Shown here one piece after another: positions 18,933 to 28,489 of a stretch of DNA of 64,000 nt. A program made the translations under genes and the position numbers. Under the pieces are notes generated by a model. It was not told the DNA's origin, did not search any database, and saw nothing but the letters and a program-made list of their open reading frames with translations. The stretch is from Psychrobacter sp. LV10R520-6 (GTDB lineage: Bacteria > Pseudomonadota > Gammaproteobacteria > Pseudomonadales > Moraxellaceae). Position 1 is the first letter of the stretch, and the number at the start of each line of letters is the position of its first letter. The stretch covers positions 2,976,001 through 3,040,000 of the forward strand of contig NZ_LT900024.1 of assembly GCF_900182925.1 (NCBI RefSeq), given 5' to 3'.

Positions 18933-19058
18933 AAGACTAAATATAATCTACCGTTATATATCAAAGATAAGCTTGATGGTTTGGAGCAAGCGCAGCCTAA
19001 CTGAGCGTATCAAGTTGATAATTTTTGCGTGTGGATGATTGAAGAGATGGAGAGCTAG
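18933..19058 (+). pseudogene. Decayed copy of the lplA 3' end
   Basis: Read from aagctt at 18969 to TAG at 19056-19058 the frame gives KLDGLEQAQPN, stop, then AYQVDNFCVWMIEEMES, stop. The intact lplA ends with TLDELKKAQPDLAAQVDDFC and then GWLIGEMEG, stop. Spacing is nearly codon-for-codon; upstream similarity (TKYN versus IKYN) extends weakly to about 18933. One internal TGA and missing 5' part show it is a remnant of a duplication or of a second ligase gene. Confidence 0.75.
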
Positions 19059-19087
19059 CGGTTTTTATTTTTTCTCCGGAATAAAGT

Positions 19088-19132
19088 TTAGCGTAGGATG
19101 GAGTAAGTATAAAGTAAACCACCCTACACTAA
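19088..19132. repeat. Imperfect inverted repeat, gtaggatgg/ccaccctac type
   Basis: The arms around gcgtaggatgg and accaccctacact can pair over about 15 positions with mismatches. Related half-elements appear at 36093-36133 and 38526-38566, so it may be a decayed copy of a dispersed repeat. Confidence 0.4.
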
Positions 19133-19196
19133 CTTGTAGTTTCTAAAATTAGTGGAGAATTAAACGCAATAAAATTTTAAATAACTACACTCTGCT

Positions 19197-19826
19197 TTAT
19201 TTAACAAGTTCGTAAATAGCAGTTCCACACTCCAATAAGAACTGTACAGTGTCATCACAATCACTCTTAAATATAGGAATTTTCTCTAGAGTCTGTGGGT
19301 CTATGTCCGCTTCATGCACAATAGAGTTCCTTCTACTCACTATAAGTTTAAGCTTTGTTTTGGTATCTCTTTCACTACTAGAAAAACTTTGTGAAATAAT
19401 TTTCCATTTTTGACTTTCGAGACAAATATAGCTTAATCCATCAGATATCTTTGAAGGGTCTTGATACGAAATATACTTAAGCTTTTCAGATATAGCTTTC
19501 TCGAAAATATTAGCTTTAGTCATTACACCTGTATCGAACAGGTCATCACTTGCACTCAGTAGGTCGTGATAAAGCTCCATCTTCAAAGGCTCAGATGAGT
19601 ACTTTGGGGTAGAAGGACGTGAACCATTAAATATCTGTATAATTCCAATTTTGACTAAGTCATGGATTAGTTTATCAAGCGCACTTAAGGAGTAGACAAG
19701 TTGAGACCTAAGAATATCATCAAAGCATATAGGCACATTAATATTACTTTCTAAATACTCATAAACAGCTGATAGATTCTTAACTTCATCCAAATTCTTT
19801 TCGAAGTTCTTATAAGACCTATACAT
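19197..19826 (-). CDS. HEPN-domain protein, probable RNase (RiboL-PSP-like)
   Basis: A 209-residue, helix-rich protein. The motif SRRNSIVHEADIDP (RN-x3-H; Arg166, Asn167, His171) is the Rx4-6H catalytic signature of HEPN ribonucleases, and the surroundings look like the RiboL-PSP HEPN family. The start is the ATG at 19826, which overlaps the upstream ParA-like stop by 8 bp and has AAGG about 10 nt upstream; a TTG at 19865 gives a longer frame but without signal. Translational coupling to the ATPase is therefore likely. HEPN RNases typically act as toxins or abortive-infection effectors; function here is inferred, no antitoxin of MNT type is adjacent. Confidence 0.75.
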   Translation of the reverse strand: MYRSYKNFEKNLDEVKNLSAVYEYLESNINVPICFDDILRSQLVYSLSALDKLIHDLVKIGIIQIFNGSRPSTPKYSSEPLKMELYHDLLSASDDLFDTGVMTKANIFEKAISEKLKYISYQDPSKISDGLSYICLESQKWKIISQSFSSSERDTKTKLKLIVSRRNSIVHEADIDPQTLEKIPIFKSDCDDTVQFLLECGTAIYELVK

Positions 19827-20847
19827 GATCCAATAACCTTGTAAGATTTGTCTCAAGTCCTTCAAAAATAGTAAGTAAATGATCTCGTTTAGTAAGCATG
19901 GTCTCTAGTACTTTTCCACTATATTCTATTTCTTCATCTAATAAAGCAAAAACTGGTACCTGAGCTTTATTAGACTTGGGTAACAAGCCTTGAAAATCGG
20001 GAATTTCAGCTAAACAATATCCTTCGCTAATAAGATTTTCACTATAAAACCCATCTAATGTCATACCAGCATTAGATATAGAATCATAAAACTCATTAGA
20101 TATTTTTTGCTTAATCTCTGAAATGTTATCTCTATAAGGACGTGCTGCAAGACCGTTCCGAACATTAAACCTCTGAATTAAGCTACCTAGAAACTTGGGG
20201 TGAGATTCTGGCATAGGATAAGCTGAATCTTTAAACATATCCATAGAGGCTTGCTTCCACTGTACCCACTTTGGTAACACTCTAGTTAAGGTATCAATTG
20301 CCATGAGAGAAAATGGATCAGGGTTAGTAGGTACAATAAAAGAATCTGAGGATAAGAAAAGATTCTGATTAATTGCACTCAAACTTGGGTTTAAATCTAT
20401 TATGGTAATGTCTATAGAGTATTTTTCTTCGGTCAAGCGTAATAGTTCGGAAAAAGCGCCTGGTAGATTTTGTAAAGTAGCAATGGCATTATTAGAAGTT
20501 TGTGCAAATGTAAGAGCTGCGTCATACTCTGATAAATTAGCATGCCCAGCAAGCAAAAATAAGTTATCAGCTCTTTCAGGTGAGTAACAAGTTACAGCTT
20601 CTATAGGATGCGGTCTTCCTAAAAAAGCTGCACTTACGCCATCTTTAATGTTCTGAAGCTTAGTTTCATCCTTAATATAATACTTTTCGAATCCTTCACC
20701 TAATATTAGGCTTGTTAAATTACATTGTGGGTCAGCATCAACCACTAAAACATTAAGATTTTTACTTAGCAACCATCCTATGTTATACACAGAAGTGGTT
20801 TTACTAACACCTCCTTTATGATTAAATACAGCAATTCTTTTAGACAT
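19819..20847 (-). CDS. ParA/MinD-family ATPase, partner of a HEPN protein
   Basis: A 342-residue P-loop ATPase of the SIMIBI ParA type. It has the deviant Walker A NHKGGVSKTT (Lys11 and Lys16), Walker A' VVDADPQCNLT (Asp37) and Walker B-like ITIIDLNPSLS (Asp151). ParA proteins dimerise on ATP and often bind DNA or membranes. There is no parB or centromere-like iteron, so plasmid partition is unlikely; the gene is instead coupled to the HEPN gene. SD gagg 8 nt before the ATG. Low GC and position beside decayed DNA suggest acquisition. The C-terminal 100 residues are helical and of unknown role. Confidence 0.85.
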   Translation of the reverse strand: MSKRIAVFNHKGGVSKTTSVYNIGWLLSKNLNVLVVDADPQCNLTSLILGEGFEKYYIKDETKLQNIKDGVSAAFLGRPHPIEAVTCYSPERADNLFLLAGHANLSEYDAALTFAQTSNNAIATLQNLPGAFSELLRLTEEKYSIDITIIDLNPSLSAINQNLFLSSDSFIVPTNPDPFSLMAIDTLTRVLPKWVQWKQASMDMFKDSAYPMPESHPKFLGSLIQRFNVRNGLAARPYRDNISEIKQKISNEFYDSISNAGMTLDGFYSENLISEGYCLAEIPDFQGLLPKSNKAQVPVFALLDEEIEYSGKVLETMLTKRDHLLTIFEGLETNLTRLLDHV

Positions 20848-20858
20848 TATTTTTCCTC

Positions 20859-20919
20859 GTTAAGTTATTTTAATATTTATAATTATCTACTTTTAGTGAA
20901 TATAGCATATTAACTTAAC
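20859..20919 (-). promoter_or_regulatory. Inverted repeat bracketing the ParA/HEPN promoter region
   Basis: Perfect 9-bp arms gttaagtta (20859-20867) and taacttaac (20911-20919) are 43 bp apart in the AT-rich leader. The inner arm touches the Shine-Dalgarno sequence of the ParA-like gene. The arrangement fits an autoregulatory operator pair; promoter hexamers between the arms are AT-rich and not distinct. Confidence 0.45.
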
Positions 20920-20993
20920 CATAATATTTGTACTTTTATTTATGCGCTTTTCTAATGCAAACTACAAAACTATCATAAGGCTAATCTGCAGTA

Positions 20994-23779
<2,786 letters not shown>

Positions 23780-25444
23780 ATGACTGACTTTCATACGGGT
23801 CTCAATAAAAACCCTGCCAACTATCAACCGCTTACCCCTATTGATTTTATTATTCGTAGTGCGCAGGTTTATCCCGATAAAACCGCCATTGTTTATGATG
23901 ACCTCAATGTTAATAATCTGACTCAAACCTGGCAGCAAACCTTTATTCGTTGCCGACAACTGGCTGATGGTCTGCGTAAACTGGGTATTGATAAAAACGA
24001 TACGGTCGCAGTCATGTTGCCCAATATCCCAGCAATGATAGAATGCGCATTTGGCGCACCGATGTCGGGCGGGGTTCTTTGCACCTTAAATACCCGTTTG
24101 GATATCAATGTGCTGACCTTTTGTCTGCAACATGCCGAAGCCAAAGTTCTAATCTTAGACAGTGAGTTTGCTGAGCACGCCGAAATTATCACTGAGACCT
24201 TTCCCGATTTAATGATCATTCATGTCACCGATGACGCGATAGAGGTGGAACGTTTCGGGCAAATGACCTATGAAGAATTAATTGCTAGCTCAGACCGTTT
24301 AGATAATTGGGAGCGACCAGCAGACGAGTGGGATGCGATTGCGCTCAATTATACCTCTGGCACCACCGGTACTCCAAAAGGCGTGGTTTACCATCATCGC
24401 GGCGCCGCATTAAACGCGGTTTCAAATATATTAGACTGGGATATGCCCAAGCATCCAATATATCTGTGGACGCTGCCATTATTTCACTGCAATGGCTGGT
24501 GCTTTCCGTGGTCTATCGCTGAGCGCGCTGGGGTCAATGTCTGCCTACGTAAGATTGATGCCGATTTGATTTTGCAAATGATTGCTAAATATCAAGTGAC
24601 TCATTATTGCGCTGCGCCTGTGGTACATAATATGATAGCTGGCGGTAAGCCAGAATATAAAGAGGCGATTAGCCATAAAGTCAAAGGTTGGGTTGCAGGC
24701 GCACCGCCATCTGAAACTATGCTCGCACAAATGGAAGAGATGGACTTCGCTATCACCCACACTTACGGCCTTACCGAAGTATATGGACCGGTGACGATTT
24801 GCGCGGAACAAGAGGAGTGGGGCCAGCTTACCATTGCCGAACGTGCGCAAAAGAAATCGCGCCAAGGCGTAACCTCGCATTTAATGACCGGTTTTGAGGT
24901 CTTTAAACAAGGGACCACTGAACCGGTAAAAGACGATGGTGAAGAGATGGGTGAGCTGGCCCTGCGCGGTAATATGGTAATGAAAGGTTACCTAAAAAGC
25001 CGCAAAGCCACTGAAGCCGCCTTTGCTAATGGTTGGTTCCGTACTGGAGATTTAGGGGTCAAATATCCCGATGGTTATATCAAAATCATGGATCGGCTTA
25101 AAGATATCATCATCTCCGGTGGTGAAAATATCTCCAGTATTGAAGTCGAAAACGTCTTATATAAAATGGCGGCTATTCAAAGTTGCGCGGTCGTTGCCGC
25201 ACCGCACGATAAATGGGGTGAAGTACCGATTGCGTTTATCGAAATTCATGAGGGCAGTACCTTACAGCGTGATACGGTGATTGAGCATTGCCGCCAACAC
25301 CTGCCAAGATTTAAAGTGCCCAAGCATATTATCTTTGCTGAAATTCCAAAAACCAGTACCGGTAAAGTGCAAAAGTTTGAATTGCGCCAAGCAGCAAAAT
25401 CGTTAGCGCACGAAACCTCTAAAGTGACGCAAAAATCGAACTAA
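23780..25444 (+). CDS. AMP-forming acyl-CoA synthetase (AlkK/medium-chain type)
   Basis: A 554-residue adenylate-forming enzyme that activates a fatty or aromatic acid as its CoA thioester. Motifs: the P-loop NYTSGTTGTPKGVVYHHRG (about residues 191-209), ITHTYGLTEVYGP, the hinge WFRTGDLGVKYPDGYIKIMD and the C-terminal catalytic lysine segment PKTSTGKVQKFELR. The similarity pattern (LNTRLD, LPLFHCNGW) is that of the AlkK-like medium-chain group rather than FadD. SD aaagga. Chain length cannot be read from sequence. Confidence 0.9.
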   Translation: MTDFHTGLNKNPANYQPLTPIDFIIRSAQVYPDKTAIVYDDLNVNNLTQTWQQTFIRCRQLADGLRKLGIDKNDTVAVMLPNIPAMIECAFGAPMSGGVLCTLNTRLDINVLTFCLQHAEAKVLILDSEFAEHAEIITETFPDLMIIHVTDDAIEVERFGQMTYEELIASSDRLDNWERPADEWDAIALNYTSGTTGTPKGVVYHHRGAALNAVSNILDWDMPKHPIYLWTLPLFHCNGWCFPWSIAERAGVNVCLRKIDADLILQMIAKYQVTHYCAAPVVHNMIAGGKPEYKEAISHKVKGWVAGAPPSETMLAQMEEMDFAITHTYGLTEVYGPVTICAEQEEWGQLTIAERAQKKSRQGVTSHLMTGFEVFKQGTTEPVKDDGEEMGELALRGNMVMKGYLKSRKATEAAFANGWFRTGDLGVKYPDGYIKIMDRLKDIIISGGENISSIEVENVLYKMAAIQSCAVVAAPHDKWGEVPIAFIEIHEGSTLQRDTVIEHCRQHLPRFKVPKHIIFAEIPKTSTGKVQKFELRQAAKSLAHETSKVTQKSN

Positions 25445-25459
25445 GCAGGATTTAAAGAC

Positions 25460-25490
25460 AAAAAAAGACCCACAAAGGAGATACTGTGGG
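25460..25490 (-). terminator. Terminator-like hairpin, minus orientation
   Basis: On the minus strand cccaca-N10-tgtggg is followed by tcttttttt. No minus-strand gene lies upstream of it within the next 740 bp, so it may act only against read-through, or be a relic. On the plus strand, where the acyl-CoA synthetase ends, the hairpin lacks a T tract. Confidence 0.4.
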
Positions 25491-25569
25491 CTGAGGAAAG
25501 CTGATTATGTAGCTGACTACCAATGCAGTGGTTGTTGATTGTTATTATTAGTTTTTCTTTACTAACATC

Positions 25570-25617
25570 TATAAAACTAAGTGGTTATAAAATCAATTAC
25601 TTATAAAACTAAGGGTA
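25570..25617. repeat. 16-bp tandem repeat, three units
   Basis: Gap-free units tataaaactaagtggt, tataaaatcaattact and tataaaactaagggta. Confidence 0.75.
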
Positions 25618-25850
25618 ACAATTGATAATTTAACTGTTCCTGATCTCTACTTACGAATTTCAGTGTACAAGTGTGTTGTTCATATGTCTATCATAGCCGA
25701 AGTCATACTGGTTGCGCTATTTTGGTTACATGACATTACGATTATGTGGGTTGTACTACATTGTCACATTTTTAAAGTTTAGTGCAGAGGTTCTTGAAAT
25801 AGGCTGATTTTTTCTTCTAAATACTGATTTAGATAGCTAGTAGATTTTTA

Positions 25851-25999
25851 TATAGTCGATTCAATTTAAAAACGATATAGTGCTGCTGGTATGAATTTTT
25901 TGCAGGCTCGAAGCACGCTTGTGAACAGCACGCAAGAAAAATTTATACCAGTAGCACGTTGATATGAACGACTCTCTTTTATTTTGAACTGACTCTATA
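25851..25999 (+). repeat. MITE-like palindromic repeat, copy 3 (best preserved)
   Basis: 149 bp from tatagtcgattcaat to gaactgactctata. Terminal inverted repeats are imperfect (tatagtcgattcaa against tatagagtcagttcaa). The inner arms gctgctggtatgaatttttt and aaatttataccagtagcac also pair. No coding capacity. Confidence 0.85.
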
Positions 26000-26229
26000 G
26001 CTTATAAAATAAGGATTGAAATAAATATTATTTTTAATAATATGGTTTGAAATGACTGGCACATTTTTGAAAGCAACCATGGTTTTGAAGGGCTGGCATG
26101 GTTCCAAAAGGGATAGGTATTTTATAACATTTCTTTGCTATCAATGAGCATACATAGAACGCATGACGAGAGACGTGAAAAATGCTAAGCTAGCGGCCAT
26201 TCTTACGTTTACACTAAACTAGGTTTGCC

Positions 26230-26892
26230 ATGACCGAAAGCACGCACTTGCAAGCACAGAATACGAAAAGTATTTTTAATTTGCCTAATAACTTAACCAT
26301 CGCGCGCATCTTAATGATTCCGCTGTTTGTCGCGATTGCTTATTGGCCACCGGCAATGGGTATTGGGATGCCTGCGATTTCAGATAACGTCATCGCACGA
26401 GTAGGGATGAGCGAATTTAGCGATAGTTTACTGCGACATTTATTGTTGACTGCCGTATTTATTATTGCGGCGATTACCGATTGGCTTGATGGTTATTTTG
26501 CCCGTAAGCTTAATGTCGTGTCAGCCTTTGGGCGATTTTTGGATCCAGTCGCTGATAAGCTGATGGTAGCAGCGGCACTTATTATTTTGGTCCAGTGGCA
26601 TCCCAATATTATTATGGCAATTGCTGCGATTGTCATTATCTCGCGTGAAATTGCAGTCTCCGCTCTACGTGAATGGATGGCAGAGCTGGGCAAAAGCACT
26701 AGTGTGGCGGTCTCTTATGTCGGTAAACTTAAGACCACCTTTCAGATGATTGCCATCACCGTGCTACTGCTGAACTGGGAGTCGCTTGAGATGATCGGCT
26801 ATATCTTAATGGTAGCAGCAGTCATCTTAACCTTATGGTCGATGTTCATCTACCTCAGAGCAGCATGGCCTTATTTAAAGCAAAGTGGCTAG
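26230..26892 (+). CDS. pgsA: CDP-diacylglycerol-glycerol-3-phosphate 3-phosphatidyltransferase
   Basis: Inner-membrane enzyme making phosphatidylglycerophosphate, the first step to phosphatidylglycerol and cardiolipin. The CDP-alcohol phosphotransferase signature D-x2-DG-x2-AR-x8-G-x3-D-x3-D is complete (TDWLDGYFARKLNVVSAFG, then RFLDPVADK, about residues 84-112). N-terminal NLPNNLTIARILMIPLFV and four to five hydrophobic segments fit. 220 residues, with an insertion of about 20 residues between the first helix and the motif. The spacing of AGG to the ATG is acceptable. Confidence 0.94.
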   Translation: MTESTHLQAQNTKSIFNLPNNLTIARILMIPLFVAIAYWPPAMGIGMPAISDNVIARVGMSEFSDSLLRHLLLTAVFIIAAITDWLDGYFARKLNVVSAFGRFLDPVADKLMVAAALIILVQWHPNIIMAIAAIVIISREIAVSALREWMAELGKSTSVAVSYVGKLKTTFQMIAITVLLLNWESLEMIGYILMVAAVILTLWSMFIYLRAAWPYLKQSG

Positions 26893-27048
26893 CTTTAGAA
26901 GGTTAAGAGTAGAATTTTATGGAACTTTAATTTATAGTTAAGATATTATTCTGTCTATTATCAAATACTATTATTGCGCATTTCTATCAAATTCTATCAG
27001 AATTTTTACTACGAAACTCTATTCTAAAACGCTATTTCCAAATTGAAG

Positions 27049-27327
27049 TTATAGCGTTATCAAAAAGTTCTCACCTAAGCTTTTCTCAATAGCACTGTCT
27101 GTTACCGCAGCGGCAGTAATTTTGAACACATTAGCAAACGAATTACCGTTGGCCCAATACTCTGCGCCATGTGGCACTACTTTTATCAACTGAACTTTTG
27201 GATCTTCTTTACCCTGTTCAAAATAAGCGTTATACATCACTGACCATAGCTCATCCAGCTTTTCTTTGTCTTCGACCAGTTCTGCTTTGCCAGTTATAGA
27301 CAAGTAGTCTTTATCATCTTGAGTGGT
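27049..27327 (-). pseudogene. 5'-truncated tandem copy of the PNPOx-like gene
   Basis: The frame TTQDDKDYLSITGKAELVED and onward aligns with the C-terminal half of the intact neighbour at 27597-28091 (ATQDAKNYVSVSGNAELSDD...), including LDELW, HG-type and VQLIKVVPHG segments. A stop (TAG, 27328-27330) lies directly upstream of the start of similarity, and the N-terminal half is missing. A short ORF beginning at the internal ATG (27303) could still make 84 residues, but lacks the flavin-binding first half. Confidence 0.7.
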
Positions 27328-27525
27328 CTAAAGTATTTATGGTTTGAGAATAACTGGTTTATTGACTATAAACTGACTTTATAATGAACAAGTTTTATTG
27401 TATGCTCAATCATAATCAGCTATTAATATAGCGAGATAGGTCGATCTAACAATAGAGGCAGTCTGTAATACGCTGTGAAAGTTTGTAAGCTCACTTCTAT
27501 CGAGCTTATACCTAAAATCTAGCTC

Positions 27526-27563
27526 ATAAAAAGCGCCAATAAGAAATACTCTTACTGACGCTT
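27526..27563 (-). terminator. Terminator of the PNPOx-like gene
   Basis: On the minus strand a 13-bp stem (aagcgtcagtaag / cttattggcgctt, two G-U pairs) is followed by ttttt. It lies about 35 nt after the stop codon of the gene ending at 27597. Confidence 0.7.
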
Positions 27564-27596
27564 CAGATTAATATCTTATAATGTCACTTTATAATA

Positions 27597-28091
27597 CTAT
27601 AGAGAGATATTGAACTGCTCGCCTACATCTTCAGCCGTCTTACCGTCTTGTACCGCTGCTGCTGCCATCTTAAACATATTTACAGTAGAGCTACCGCTAA
27701 TCCAGCACTCAACTCCATGAGGTACGACTTTAATTAATTGAACATTTTCATCTTCTTTACCGTGTTCAAAAAAAGCACTAGCAATGGGTGACCACAGCTC
27801 ATCTAGTTTGTCTTTGTCATCTGACAACTCTGCATTACCACTCACAGAAACATAATTCTTCGCATCTTGGGTTGCATAAGACAGACCTACTCTTGGGTTA
27901 TCTTGAATATCTTTAACGACGTCTGAGGTTTTGTCACCAATAAACCAGATTTCTTTAGCACCGATGCTAGTTTCAGTAGTAGTCATTGGCCAAGCATGTA
28001 GATCACCTTTCTTATTTATAGTGGTCATCATGGCAAAATTAACGTCTTTGATAACTTCTTGGATTTTGTCAATTTTTTCTTGGTTGCTCAT
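27597..28091 (-). CDS. Pyridoxamine 5'-phosphate oxidase-like (general stress protein 26 family) protein
   Basis: A 164-residue split-barrel flavin-binding-fold protein. N-terminal NFAMMTTINKKGDLHAWPMT and EIWFIGDKTSDVVKDIQDNP and YVSVSGNAEL match the GSP26/PNPOx-like group, which binds FMN, FAD or F420-type cofactors and is linked to stress responses rather than vitamin B6 synthesis. The actual substrate is unknown. SD (aggttcctatt region: aatagg) is weak. A decayed tandem copy follows downstream. Confidence 0.82.
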   Translation of the reverse strand: MSNQEKIDKIQEVIKDVNFAMMTTINKKGDLHAWPMTTTETSIGAKEIWFIGDKTSDVVKDIQDNPRVGLSYATQDAKNYVSVSGNAELSDDKDKLDELWSPIASAFFEHGKEDENVQLIKVVPHGVECWISGSSTVNMFKMAAAAVQDGKTAEDVGEQFNISL

Positions 28092-28489
28092 AATAGGTTC
28101 CTATTGGATTAAATTAGCGGATTAAATTAATTTTAGTATGCGTTTTTTAGTAATGGTTTCTTTTATTAGCGTTTTATAGAATAACGACAGATACCCATGC
28201 AGTTATATAGGCTGCCAGTAATAGGATGTGAGCGTTTGTAAGGATTACAACAGTTGAGTAAAAAGCGTATTCATTGATATATGAGCTGCTTTAATAAAAT
28301 CAAAATTTAAGAAAAATAGAATACGAAAGTATTGATTTAACCTCTTCGCTCTATCTGACTACTACTAACTAAGATGAATTTATCGCGCTTTGACCCTGCT
28401 TATTTCAGGTCTTCTTGTTATAATACCTCGACCTTTTACTTTGTATGGCAGTGATGCCTATCTTTGCCCATCCTATGGAATATGCCTTT
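28092..28489. other. Divergent region PNPOx-like gene / purL
   Basis: About 400 bp. It carries an extended -10 element at 28416-28424 for purL. The AT-rich remainder shows no gene. Confidence 0.5.
28416..28424 (+). promoter_or_regulatory. Extended -10 promoter element of purL
   Basis: tgttataat is a consensus TGnTATAAT extended -10; no good -35 at 17 bp (ttgacc lies 23 bp upstream). Predicted transcription start about 28431. Confidence 0.4.

Larger units (their letters stand above)
18889..19196. other. Junction between gloA and the ParA/HEPN pocket
   Basis: About 310 bp containing the decayed lplA 3' end and an imperfect inverted repeat around 19088-19132 (gtaggatgg ... ccaccctac). It marks the edge of the accessory pocket. 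Confidence 0.6.
25445..26229. other. Long intergenic region before pgsA
   Basis: 785 bp with no supported gene. It contains a terminator-like hairpin (25460-25490), a 16-bp tandem repeat (25570-25617) and a complete MITE-like repeat (25851-25999). Confidence 0.6.

Noticed and set aside
19827-19865. Longer HEPN gene starting at TTG 19865
   Set aside because: TTG without a clear ribosome site, 47-bp overlap with the ATPase gene; the ATG at 19826 with a short overlap is more natural.
19819-20847. ParA gene as part of a plasmid or chromosomal partition locus
   Set aside because: No parB gene, no iteron or parS-like sites, and the neighbouring coupled gene is a HEPN protein.
27049-27303. Independent 84-residue PNPOx-like gene
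   Set aside because: The coding similarity begins upstream of its ATG, a stop lies right before the similarity, and the cofactor-binding N-terminal half is lacking; treated as a truncated duplicate.
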